Positions 26,378-35,265 of a stretch of 64,000 nt of DNA are shown piece by piece. The number at the start of each line of letters is the position of its first letter. The first letter of the stretch is position 1. Source of the DNA: RDYJ01 sp034931405 (lineage in GTDB: Bacteria; Cyanobacteriota; Cyanobacteriia; Cyanobacteriales; Nostocaceae); contig NZ_JAYGHA010000020.1 in assembly GCF_034931405.1 (NCBI RefSeq), positions 1-64,000 of the forward strand, given 5' to 3'. The notes under the pieces were generated by a model. The model had not been told where the DNA came from. It did no database searches and saw only the letters and a list, made by a program, of their open reading frames with translations. Both the position numbers and the translations under genes were made by a program.

Positions 26378-28036
26378 ATGGTGATAACCTGGTTTTCTTG
26401 GTCTATGAGACGGTGGGGTAGGGTGACAAAATTCCTATCATTGTTCTCTTTATGTTTATTGTTGGCTGTTAGTTGCACTCCTAGTCCACAGACAAATACT
26501 CCAACCTCCGGTGCTGTCAATACTCCTGCTGGTGATGGACGCATTACTATAGGTACAACATCAAAGCCCAGAACCCTTGATCCGGCTGATGCTTATGAAT
26601 TAGCATCCTTGGGTTTAGTGTTTAATATGAGCGATCGCCTATATACTTACGAACCGGGCAGCACAGAAATTAAACCCCAACTGGCCACAGCTTTACCTAA
26701 AGTTAGCGCAGATGGTTTAACATACACTATTCCCCTACGTCAAGGAGTAGTTTTTCACGATGACACACCTTTTAACGCTAAAGCAATGGAATTTAGCATC
26801 CAGCGTTTTATCGAAAATAAGGGTAAACCATCTTTTCTGCTTTCCGATACTATAGATTCAGTTAAAGCCACGGGTGACTATGAATTAACCATCAAGTTGA
26901 AAAAACCCTTTGCGGCTTTTCCCTCCTTGTTAGCATTTTCTGGAGTGTGTCCAGTTTCCCCCAAAGCTTATGAAATTGGTGCGGGGAAATTTAAACCCAA
27001 TATTTTTGTCGGAACTGGTGCCTATAAATTAGCCCAGTATGGTACAGATTCTTTAAGATTAGATGTATTTGACAAATATTGGGGAGAAAAAACAGCGAAT
27101 AAAGGTATTAATGTCCAGATTCAAACCAGTCCAGTGAATTTATTTAATGCTTTTAAAACTGGTGCAGTTGATGTGGCTTATTTATCTTTACAACCAGACC
27201 AAATTCGCAGTTTAGAAGCAGGTGCTAAAAACGGAGATTGGCAAGCCATCACTGCTCAGGGTAGTGTAGTTAGTTATATGGTGTTGAATCGCAATCAGAA
27301 GCCTTTGGATAAACCAGAAGTTAGAAGTGCGATCGCATCATTAATTGATCGTCCATTATTAAATGAACGTGTTTTATTAGGTCAAGCTGATCCGCTTTAC
27401 AGCATGATTCCCACTACCTTTAATGTTTCCCAACCATTATTTAAAGATAAATATGGTGATGGTAAATTTGAAGAAGCGAAAAAATTGTTAACTACCGCTG
27501 GTTTTTCCCAACAAAATCCTGCTAAAGTGCAAATTTGGTATCCTGCTAGTTCACCTACCCGGAGTTTAGCAGCACAAACACTAAAATCCTTGGCTGATAC
27601 TAAACTAGATGGAATCTTACAACTGGAAGTTAAAACCGTAGAAGGTGCAACCTTTTTTAAAGAAATTTCCAAGGGTTTATATCCAGTAGCTTTACTAGAT
27701 TGGTATCCAGACTTTTTAGATCCAGATAATTATGTACAACCATTTTTAGCTTGTGAAAAAGGTTCAGAAACTAAAGGATGTGAAGACGGTGGAAGTCAAA
27801 CACAAGGGTCTTTTTATTATAGTGAAACAATGAATAAACTCATTGCTCAACAACGTAAAGAACAAAACCCAGAAGCTAGAAAGAAAATCTTTGCTGACAT
27901 TCAAAACCAAGTTGTAACAGACGTTCCTTACGTTCCTCTATGGCAAAACAAAGATTATGTATTTGCCCAAAAAGGTGTAACTGATGTTAAACTTGATCCT
28001 ACTCAAAACCTGATTTACAAAACAATTAAAAAATAG
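26378..28036 (+). CDS. ABC transporter substrate-binding lipoprotein, family 5 (peptide/nickel type)
   Basis: 552 residues. The lipoprotein signal ends at LLLAVSC with Cys33 as the lipidated residue; an inner ATG at 26405 is an alternative start. The mature part is an SBP_bac_5 (DppA/OppA) domain, with TIGTTSKPRTLDPADAYE, YTIPLRQGVVFHDDTPFNA and GTGAYKLAQYGTDSLRLDVFDKYWG. It captures oligopeptides or similar solutes at the outer face of the plasma membrane for a DppB/DppC permease. The DppB-like gene follows after a gap of unknown sequence; a DppC-like gene is 4.7 kb away on the other strand. No ATPase gene is in view. Confidence 0.92.
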   Translation: MVITWFSWSMRRWGRVTKFLSLFSLCLLLAVSCTPSPQTNTPTSGAVNTPAGDGRITIGTTSKPRTLDPADAYELASLGLVFNMSDRLYTYEPGSTEIKPQLATALPKVSADGLTYTIPLRQGVVFHDDTPFNAKAMEFSIQRFIENKGKPSFLLSDTIDSVKATGDYELTIKLKKPFAAFPSLLAFSGVCPVSPKAYEIGAGKFKPNIFVGTGAYKLAQYGTDSLRLDVFDKYWGEKTANKGINVQIQTSPVNLFNAFKTGAVDVAYLSLQPDQIRSLEAGAKNGDWQAITAQGSVVSYMVLNRNQKPLDKPEVRSAIASLIDRPLLNERVLLGQADPLYSMIPTTFNVSQPLFKDKYGDGKFEEAKKLLTTAGFSQQNPAKVQIWYPASSPTRSLAAQTLKSLADTKLDGILQLEVKTVEGATFFKEISKGLYPVALLDWYPDFLDPDNYVQPFLACEKGSETKGCEDGGSQTQGSFYYSETMNKLIAQQRKEQNPEARKKIFADIQNQVVTDVPYVPLWQNKDYVFAQKGVTDVKLDPTQNLIYKTIKK

Positions 28037-28083
28037 GTATTGGGGACTGGGGAGATGGGGAGATGGGGAATATTTATTTTTTA

Positions 28084-28266
28084 NNNNNNNNNNNNNNNNN
28101 NNNNNNNNNNNNNNNNNNNNNNNNNNNNNNNNNNNNNNNNNNNNNNNNNNNNNNNNNNNNNNNNNNNNNNNNNNNNNNNNNNNNNNNNNNNNNNNNNNNN
28201 NNNNNNNNNNNNNNNNNNNNNNNNNNNNNNNNNNNNNNNNNNNNNNNNNNNNNNNNNNNNNNNNNN
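28084..28266. other. Assembly gap (183 N)
   Basis: Unknown bases between the substrate-binding gene and the permease gene. The left flank is a GGGGAGAT-type short repeat and the right flank starts with TCCTGACTCC, so the missing DNA is probably a short tandem repeat that failed to assemble. Confidence 0.95.
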
Positions 28267-28284
28267 TCCTGACTCCTATAAAAT

Positions 28285-29310
28285 ATGTCTCGTTCAAAAG
28301 CTTTACAGTATTACATTGTTTCCCGGTTGCTTTTTGCGCCACTGCAACTATTAACTATTATCACCATTGTTTTTCTTTTATTAAGAGCCACACCAGGAGA
28401 TCCAGCAGATGCAATTCTTGGTGGACGTGCGCCAGAAAGTGCCAAAGAAGAGTTAAGAAAACAACTAGGTTTAGACTTACCTATTTGGTTGCAATACCTC
28501 AATTATTTAGGACATATTTTTCGTTTTGATTTGGGAACTTCCTTAACAAGTCGGGGTCAAAATGTGGGAGAAATAATTGGTCAATATTTTCCCGCTACAG
28601 TAGAGTTAGCAGTTTGTAGTATGCTGGTGGCTTTAATTGTAGGGATTTTAGTTGGTACGCTTTCCGCTTCTCGTCCAGGAACTTATTTTGATGTCGGTGG
28701 GCGTTTATTTGGGATTATTACCTATGCACTCCCCATGTTTTGGGCGGGAATGTTATTACAATTAATATTCTCAGTGCAACTGCGTTGGTTTCCCAATTCA
28801 AACCGGTTTCCTCCTAATCTTCCTGCACCTACAAATGTTACTGGTTTATATACAATTGATAGTTTATTAAGTGGCAATTTCAGCCAATTTTTGACAGCTT
28901 TACATCATCTTGCTTTACCGAGTTTAACTTTGGGAATTTTACTGAGTGGTATTTTTGAGCGTATTGTCAGAGTTAATTTAAAACAAACATTAAAAGCTGA
29001 TTATGTAGAAGCTGCTAGAGCGCGAGGAATTTCTGAAAATAAGATTTTAGTCTCCCATGCTTTAAAGAATGCCTTAATTCCTGTAATTACGGTTTTAGGT
29101 TTAACATTTGCATCTTTATTAGGTGGGGCAATTTTAACAGAAGTGACATTTTCCTGGCCGGGGTTAGCAAATAGATTATATCAAGCGATTTCTGACCGGG
29201 ATTATCCCACAGTTCAAGGTGTGTTAGTATTTTTTGGAGCAATTGTTGTGAGTGCGAGTATTTTGATTGATATTCTCAATGCTTATGTAGACCCAAGAAT
29301 TAGATATTAG
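28285..29310 (+). CDS. ABC transporter permease, DppB family
   Basis: 341 residues. The N-terminus YIVSRLLFAPLQLLTIITIVFLLLRATPGDPA is the hallmark first helix of DppB/OppB permeases. Five more membrane helices follow, with the EAA loop ADYVEAARARGISENKILVSHALKNALIPV. It forms half of the membrane channel for the peptide-type transporter whose binding protein is encoded upstream. The start is close to the assembly gap but an ATG and full family N-terminus are present. Confidence 0.92.
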   Translation: MSRSKALQYYIVSRLLFAPLQLLTIITIVFLLLRATPGDPADAILGGRAPESAKEELRKQLGLDLPIWLQYLNYLGHIFRFDLGTSLTSRGQNVGEIIGQYFPATVELAVCSMLVALIVGILVGTLSASRPGTYFDVGGRLFGIITYALPMFWAGMLLQLIFSVQLRWFPNSNRFPPNLPAPTNVTGLYTIDSLLSGNFSQFLTALHHLALPSLTLGILLSGIFERIVRVNLKQTLKADYVEAARARGISENKILVSHALKNALIPVITVLGLTFASLLGGAILTEVTFSWPGLANRLYQAISDRDYPTVQGVLVFFGAIVVSASILIDILNAYVDPRIRY

Positions 29311-29418
29311 TTAAGTTGGTTGGGTTGACGCAAGGAAATTTGCTTTAGTATCTGCGGAATGTGGGTTAAAAATATTTAATCCTGAAAATCTTATCATCCT
29401 GGATATCCTGATTCAGAC

Positions 29419-29524
29419 NNNNNNNNNNNNNNNNNNNNNNNNNNNNNNNNNNNNNNNNNNNNNNNNNNNNNNNNNNNNNNNNNNNNNNNNNNNNNNNNNN
29501 NNNNNNNNNNNNNNNNNNNNNNNN
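29419..29524. other. Assembly gap (106 N)
   Basis: Unknown bases abutting the stop codon of the restriction-modification gene (TAA at 29525-29527, minus strand). Nothing can be said about its content. Confidence 0.95.
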
Positions 29525-32500
29525 TTATTCCATTTCTTTAATTATTTCCATTGTGTCTACACTCACGGTACAGACTCTCATTAATAATTCTATTACCTGT
29601 TCTTTATAATCTGCAAAACGATAAGTATTGAATTTTTCCGCAATGGTTGGATCTTTTGGTTTCTTTTCTTTATATTGATCTAAAATCCATTCTAAAGCGC
29701 AACGATTACCTAGCATATATTCCCAAGCTATTTTCGGAATGTTTTCTAATGTTGTGACATCATCTAAGATAATGCTATTTTTGGTTTTATCGGCTTTTAG
29801 TTTGGGTTTTGGTGTTTTTTGGTTGTCTTTTAAGGGAATATCAACACGGGTTAATTTATAAGGTGTGACTGTTTCATAATTAATATGAATTTCCATGAGT
29901 TGTTTTCCCCAGTTAACCCATTTTTGGAAGTTTTCATAATATGGTAAACGCGGAAAGTCGCGTTTGAGGTTAAGTTCGTATTTGCTGCGATATGCTGGGT
30001 TGTGTAAGACTGCGTAGGTATAATGAAAGATGTCTATTTTGGTAATTGTTGAATCTTGATAATGGGTTTGAATTTGTTTTAGTCCCCAGTCGGTTATATT
30101 ATCAATGCGGTTTCCTTCTTTGTCATAAGAGTACAGTGATAGACATTGTGTACTTCCACCACCTACTAATAAACTTCCTAAATCAATTATTGTATTAGAA
30201 GCGATAACTCCAAATTTTATTGTTCCCACATTGACAGCAATAAATTTATTTTCTGAATTGTTATTGTAAATATTAAACCATTGATAAGTCATTCCATTAA
30301 AATGTTTATCAAAATAAAAATATTGTTGATAAAAGGGACGATATAAACTTTTAATAATTTGGTCATTTTCAAAAATTTTATTTATTTTTCTGTCCAAATA
30401 TTTATTTAATTCTCTATCCCATTTAATTTGATCTTTTCCTGGGTATTTTGAATCTTTTAATGTTTTCTGATAAACTTCAATTAAAAATTTTACTTTTTCT
30501 TCTAACGCAGTTTCAGATAAATCATAAACCCATTCATCTCTCTGTGTTTTCAACCCTGAAGAAAACAACTTAAATACTGCTTCTTCTCCTTTACCTGCTT
30601 TCACATCTTTATCAACTAAAGATAAAAGACTTTCAAAATCGTTATCAGATTGATTAATCCAATTACCATTGGTATCTGGTTTCAGATGAGTAAAACCTAA
30701 ATCTCTGAATTTTTGGGAACTAAAATATTTTTTCTTTTCATCTGCATCTGTATAATCATCAATTGCATTATAATAAACTTTGAAACCTTCCGCGTGTTCA
30801 TTCCTAATTAAAAAATAAACCGCTATTCCTACTCTAATTTCATCACTAAAGACATTACCACCTTCTTTGCGTCGTCTTTCTCCGCTTGTTCTTGCATTAC
30901 CTTTCATGTCAATAACATGAATTTCATTAAATTCTTTAGCTACAACTTTTCTAAAACCATCATAAGCAATCGAATCTATAAAAGAACTATTAGAAACAAA
31001 CGCAATAATCCCATTTTTACCTAGTCTATCAGAAGCCCATCTAATAAACCGAGTATACATATCATAAACAACAATATTATTTTGAGCTTTACTATATTTA
31101 ATATAAGATTCCTTAATTAACTTATCTATAGCTGTATAATAACGATTAGCATTATTATCATTAAAATTTTCCTGTTTTGCATTATAAGGAGGATTACCAA
31201 TAATCACAGAAATAGTTCTATCATTCTGTCTTTTGATTCTTGCGGTATTCTCCACACTCATAGCAAACAAATCTAATTGCTTACCCGCAAAAGAAGTATT
31301 ATCTAAAGTATCTACAAAACAAATATTTTCAAACTCCTCATACACACCCATTTTCTGTTTATAGGTAAATTCAATATTCAAATTTGCAATGTAATAAGGC
31401 AAAATTGCCACTTCATTACAATGAATTTCATGTTTATATTTGTGTTCCAAACTCTGCTTTGGTAAATAATCAATTAACTCAGTAATAAAAGTCCCTGTTC
31501 CCGTCGCAGGATCTAAAATTTCTACATCTTTGTCTGCTAACAACTTACCAAAATGTTTATGTGTGAGAAAATCCACACTTTCAATCATAAACCTGACAAT
31601 TTCATTGGGAGTATAAACAATTCCTAATCTATCCGCAGCTTTGGGATTATATGCTTTGTAGAAATTCTCGTATAATGCTTTGAGAAACTTCTGTTTTTCT
31701 TGATGATTATAAATATTAGCCGCAGTTCTTCTAATAACTGCATAATATCTTTCAATGCTTCCTAGAGTATTGCGTTTGACACTTCCAGTAAAAAAGGTAG
31801 AAATTATTTCTTGTAATTCTCTCGCTACGTTATTTTCTTGATGAAATTGTGATTCACTGAAAATATTGATAAAAATATCTTCTGTTAAAATGTGCTGAAT
31901 CATCATTTCCCGAATATCAAATAAACTGATTTCAGGGTTAATTGATTCTTTGCAAATTCCCCAAAACTTATCTCGCGCAGTTTGAAAAGATGTGTTATTT
32001 TCTCCTTGCAAATCTATCAAATCTCTGAGAGAATTTAAGATAGTGGGTAAATCTTGTTTAAAGATGTCTATTGCTTCTCGAAAATCTCTAACTTCAGGAC
32101 GAACATAATTAATAAAACTGGTAATAATTCCATCTACTGCGTCAGCATCTCCCATAGAAACGCGCTGGGTTTCCTGTCCAGATTGAATTAAAACCGCAGT
32201 TTGGGAATCTTCAAATAAAATATTACTATCGGGATAACCTTTATTTAATTTCTTTTCTATTTCTTCATCTAATTTATCATATTGATCTTTACTTTCCCAG
32301 TAACCCCAATCTAACCGTAAAGCGTCTTTAATTGTCCCATCGGGATAAACAAGTTTACCATTTGGTAGTTTGTAATCTAATTCAGGAATGAGAAGAAAAT
32401 CTCTGGGTTTGCAATATTCATTGAGGAGGTTTTGAAAAGCGACACGAATTGATGTTTCTTTCCGTGAACCACCATATTGAATGATTTTTTCTACTTCCGC

Positions 32501-32530
32501 TTGGTATTGAGTTACTAATAGTCTTGACAT
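29525..32530 (-). CDS. Single-chain restriction-modification enzyme (type ISP/IIG-like) without a helicase
   Basis: 1001 residues. The N-terminal part (1-130) has a PD-(D/E)xK-like pattern (PDGT at 63-66, Asp74, then Glu79-Ser-Lys81 in WESKD) suggesting an Mrr-like nuclease. A helical linker leads to an N6-adenine methyltransferase with motif I EILDPATGTGTFI (about 336) and motif IV NPPYNAKQ (about 448). The C-terminal 350 residues are the target-recognition domain seen in type ISP enzymes. Classic ISP enzymes (LlaGI, LlaBIII) are about 1570 residues and contain a DEAD-box translocase; none is seen here. One polypeptide could both methylate and cut. It separates dppA/B from dppC, suggesting insertion. 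Confidence 0.85.
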   Translation of the reverse strand: MSRLLVTQYQAEVEKIIQYGGSRKETSIRVAFQNLLNEYCKPRDFLLIPELDYKLPNGKLVYPDGTIKDALRLDWGYWESKDQYDKLDEEIEKKLNKGYPDSNILFEDSQTAVLIQSGQETQRVSMGDADAVDGIITSFINYVRPEVRDFREAIDIFKQDLPTILNSLRDLIDLQGENNTSFQTARDKFWGICKESINPEISLFDIREMMIQHILTEDIFINIFSESQFHQENNVARELQEIISTFFTGSVKRNTLGSIERYYAVIRRTAANIYNHQEKQKFLKALYENFYKAYNPKAADRLGIVYTPNEIVRFMIESVDFLTHKHFGKLLADKDVEILDPATGTGTFITELIDYLPKQSLEHKYKHEIHCNEVAILPYYIANLNIEFTYKQKMGVYEEFENICFVDTLDNTSFAGKQLDLFAMSVENTARIKRQNDRTISVIIGNPPYNAKQENFNDNNANRYYTAIDKLIKESYIKYSKAQNNIVVYDMYTRFIRWASDRLGKNGIIAFVSNSSFIDSIAYDGFRKVVAKEFNEIHVIDMKGNARTSGERRRKEGGNVFSDEIRVGIAVYFLIRNEHAEGFKVYYNAIDDYTDADEKKKYFSSQKFRDLGFTHLKPDTNGNWINQSDNDFESLLSLVDKDVKAGKGEEAVFKLFSSGLKTQRDEWVYDLSETALEEKVKFLIEVYQKTLKDSKYPGKDQIKWDRELNKYLDRKINKIFENDQIIKSLYRPFYQQYFYFDKHFNGMTYQWFNIYNNNSENKFIAVNVGTIKFGVIASNTIIDLGSLLVGGGSTQCLSLYSYDKEGNRIDNITDWGLKQIQTHYQDSTITKIDIFHYTYAVLHNPAYRSKYELNLKRDFPRLPYYENFQKWVNWGKQLMEIHINYETVTPYKLTRVDIPLKDNQKTPKPKLKADKTKNSIILDDVTTLENIPKIAWEYMLGNRCALEWILDQYKEKKPKDPTIAEKFNTYRFADYKEQVIELLMRVCTVSVDTMEIIKEME

Positions 32531-32647
32531 GATTAAAAAATTGATTGTAAAAACCTTTTGTTTGGTTGCGCTGTCCCTTAACCCAACCTACATTTTAAAT
32601 TGTATTATATAGCAATTCTAGTTGATTTGTGAATATTGTTAGAGTTC

Positions 32648-32680
32648 AGATCCCCGATTTCTTCAAGAAATCGGGGATCT
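32648..32680. repeat. AGATCCCCGA palindrome, short form
   Basis: A 15-bp inverted repeat (AGATCCCCGATTTCT and its complement) with a 3-nt loop, followed by TTTTT on the plus strand. It is the same family as 10776-10808, with T in place of C in the arm and a compensating change in the other arm. It sits in the 195-bp gap between the R-M gene and the DppC-like gene. Confidence 0.8.
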
Positions 32681-32725
32681 TTTTGTTCATAAGTGATTCA
32701 GACATTTTGATAATTACATATTTAA

Positions 32726-33850
32726 TTACCTTTGTAAACTGCGCGGGTCCAGGGCATCACGCAACCCATCACCGAGTAAATTGAATGCTAAAACCGTGAG
32801 AATAATTAATATTGCTGGGGGCAAAATTAGCCAAGGTTGTAATACTAAAATAGAAGCATTACTAGCTAAAGAAAGCATATTTCCCCAAGAGGGATCAGGT
32901 TGTTGAATACCTAAACCAATCAGACTCAAAACTGCTTCTGCACCAATAAAACTGGGAATTGTTAAAGTTGCAGAAATAATTACATAACTAGCAGTTTGGG
33001 GTAGAACATGACGGATAATAATATAAATTGGTTTACCACCCATTGCTAGTGATGCTTGGACAAATTCTCTTTCTTTAATTGATAGAACTTGACCACGAAT
33101 TACCCTAGCTAAACCTGCCCAACTAATCACAGAAGTAATCACAACAATTAATAAAAATCGTTGTGTACTGGTTAATTGAGGGCTTAAAACTCCTGATAAT
33201 GCTGCTAACAAATAAATGCTAGGAAAAGTCATCAGCACTTCTGCCAAGCGCATAATTACACTATCAATTACACCACCAAAATAACCGGAAATACCGCCAA
33301 TTATTAATCCTAAAGGATAGGTAATGATAATCCCAAAAATACCGATGAATAGACTAATTCTCCCACCATAAAGCAGACGACTAAATTGATCTCTTCCTTG
33401 TTCATCAGTTCCTAAAATATTAAATTTTGCTGCACCAGTTGAGCCAAATAAATGTAAATTTAGGGGAATACCAGGAATGATAGTGACTTCATCCCATTTA
33501 GGAGGTAGGGGTAAACTCAGTTGAAATAATCTATATTCTGGACCAGAAACAAATAAACCCAAGGGTGAAGGTTTTTTTAAGTCTACAATTAATTTCCGTT
33601 CTCCTGTTTCTAGGCTTGTATCACCTTGAATTGTTGGATAAATGTGGGGTCCAATAAATTTACCTGCTGGGGAAAACCAATGAATACGCGTTGGTGGCAG
33701 TAATGAACCATTTGGCTGCGAATCATAAGGGTTGTAAGGTGCAATAAAATCAGCACCAATTACTGCCAAATAAAATATTAATAATACACTTGCACCAAAT
33801 CGCGCCAAAGGATTTTTCTTGAGTCTCTGCCACCAATTCATAATTTTCAA
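32726..33850 (-). CDS. ABC transporter permease, DppC family
   Basis: 374 residues. It starts with a DppC-type first helix (NPLARFGASVLLIFYLAVIG, about 13-33) and ADFIAPYNPYDSQ. A periplasmic insert of about 100 residues (45-145) precedes the conserved NILGTDEQGRDQFSRLLYGGRISL. Five membrane helices and the EAA loop REFVQASLAMGGKPIYIIIRHVLPQ follow. DppC is longer than the usual 300 residues because of the insert, a form common in cyanobacteria. It should pair with the DppB-like protein encoded at 28285, but the gene is inverted and 3.4 kb away with an R-M gene between. Confidence 0.92.
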   Translation of the reverse strand: MKIMNWWQRLKKNPLARFGASVLLIFYLAVIGADFIAPYNPYDSQPNGSLLPPTRIHWFSPAGKFIGPHIYPTIQGDTSLETGERKLIVDLKKPSPLGLFVSGPEYRLFQLSLPLPPKWDEVTIIPGIPLNLHLFGSTGAAKFNILGTDEQGRDQFSRLLYGGRISLFIGIFGIIITYPLGLIIGGISGYFGGVIDSVIMRLAEVLMTFPSIYLLAALSGVLSPQLTSTQRFLLIVVITSVISWAGLARVIRGQVLSIKEREFVQASLAMGGKPIYIIIRHVLPQTASYVIISATLTIPSFIGAEAVLSLIGLGIQQPDPSWGNMLSLASNASILVLQPWLILPPAILIILTVLAFNLLGDGLRDALDPRSLQR

Positions 33851-33960
33851 TTACTATGTAATATTATTCTTCAATTAGAAACTAGGGAAAAGGTAACAGG
33901 TGATAGAGGGAATATTTACCAATTACCAAACCCAAGTAGAAGCTAGAACCATGTGATTAT

Positions 33961-34836
33961 CTAAGCATTTAACTGTTCAGCTAAATACCGCAATTCTTCA
34001 TTTTGTTTTTCATGTTCAACAACAAAAACATTGGAATAAAGATTAGCCAAAACTTGTTTTCCCTGTTGTGTGAGAGATAAATAACGCAGTCCTTCTTTGA
34101 TATAAGGATAGACACCATTCCAATAAAATTTGGAGTAGTTTTTGCGTAAATCTCCAGGATTTTTATAGCCTAAAGCTGCATTAATTCCAGTTTCTTCAAA
34201 TTCATAGAATAAACTAGTGATTTTTTTCAAATAACGGGGATCACTTAATTGCCCAATTAAATCAGCAGCCCGGACTAAACCGGCAAAGTGCGTGGTATCT
34301 TGATGATCATCGGCGCTAGGAACTGGAAACCGTGTTAATTCAATATTGTTCTTAATTACTTCCGCACATATTAAAGGATGTCCACCAAATCTTTCATCAA
34401 TAAATAGTTTAGCCCGATCTACATGATAGGGTGTGAGACTAGCATCAGAAGCACCAGTAGGAAGCGAAACCATGCCGCCATTTTGCCCTGTAGCATATAA
34501 ACTTTCTGATTCTTTGTCGTCACGACAAACTCCTTTAACATAGCCAATATCGTGACACAATAAGGAAATAATTACGTGTAACCAATCTTCACTGGAAACC
34601 CCACCTTCCCGAATGTGTCTACCACGCAAAATTTCTTGTCCAACCAGGGTAACGAGAACTGAGTGTTCTACATTGTGATATAAAGCATCACTGTTGGCAA
34701 TATTTTCTAAAGCCATGTTACCAGCCCAAGCGATGATGTCCTGATGATCAGTTTTTAAACCACCGTAAGTACGTTGATAACCTGCTCGCAGTTGATTTAC
34801 AAAAGCATCAATGATAATTTCAGTTGTATTGAACAT
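33961..34836 (-). CDS. HD domain metal-dependent phosphohydrolase
   Basis: 291 residues from the ATG at 34836. A longer in-frame start at 34953 adds 39 low-complexity residues unlike the rest and is not preferred. The HD fold shows His54 in LYHNVEHS, the His95-Asp96 pair in LLCHDIGYVKG, and Asp in VRAADLIGQL. HD enzymes hydrolyse phosphomonoesters, cyclic nucleotides or nucleotides; the long insert (CRDDKESESLYATGQNGG) is characteristic of a cyanobacterial HD group of unknown substrate. Cytosolic. It is 110 bp upstream of the DppC-like gene on the same strand. Confidence 0.85.
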   Translation of the reverse strand: MFNTTEIIIDAFVNQLRAGYQRTYGGLKTDHQDIIAWAGNMALENIANSDALYHNVEHSVLVTLVGQEILRGRHIREGGVSSEDWLHVIISLLCHDIGYVKGVCRDDKESESLYATGQNGGMVSLPTGASDASLTPYHVDRAKLFIDERFGGHPLICAEVIKNNIELTRFPVPSADDHQDTTHFAGLVRAADLIGQLSDPRYLKKITSLFYEFEETGINAALGYKNPGDLRKNYSKFYWNGVYPYIKEGLRYLSLTQQGKQVLANLYSNVFVVEHEKQNEELRYLAEQLNA

Positions 34837-35022
34837 AAAGGATACTCTGGGTATATATTTTTTATAATCGCTTTCACCGCTTGTAATTTTGGTGAATGTA
34901 AATAGCTTTTTAATGTTTGCTGTTTTTTGCCTCCTGTTTTCTGCCGTAAACAAAATTTCCTGCTGATTTTTGTTGAACTATGATATAATGCCTACTAGAC
35001 TAAATTACCATCATTACTTTTT

Positions 35023-35094
35023 GCGGGTGTAATTCAGTGGTAGAATGTCTGCTTCCCATGCAGAATGTCGTGGGTTCGAGTCCCATCGCCCGCT
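35023..35094 (+). tRNA. tRNA-Gly (anticodon CCC)
   Basis: A full cloverleaf: acceptor GCGGGTG pairs with CGCCCGC (one T-G wobble), D-arm with AATTCAGTGGTAGAAT, anticodon stem TCTGC/GCAGA around loop TTCCCAT giving CCC, and T-arm GTGGG-TTCGAGT-CCCAT. The CCA end is not encoded. It reads GGG codons. Confidence 0.95.
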
Positions 35095-35221
35095 TTCAAA
35101 ACTTGTCGAGTGTCATATATTGGGAAATATGCCTCAGTTTTTGTCAACGGTGATAATTAATATATCACCTTATTTGTTGTTGCTGATAGTTGGCGTAGCT
35201 ATATTAAAATATGAATTTATG

Positions 35222-35247
35222 TGTAGAGACATTCTAGAGTCTCTACA
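35222..35247. repeat. TGTAGAGAC/GTCTCTACA palindrome
   Basis: Nine-bp arms (35222-35230 and 35239-35247), 128 bp after tRNA-Gly and 19 bp from the stop of the convergent WD40 gene. Same family as 1498-1536 and 53894-53921. Confidence 0.65.
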
Positions 35248-35265
35248 ACATTTTTAATCAAGTGA

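Noticed and set aside
35129..35257. A 42-residue frame with a hydrophobic stretch after tRNA-Gly
   Set aside because: No ribosome site, no recognised family, and its end lies in a TGTAGAGAC palindrome.
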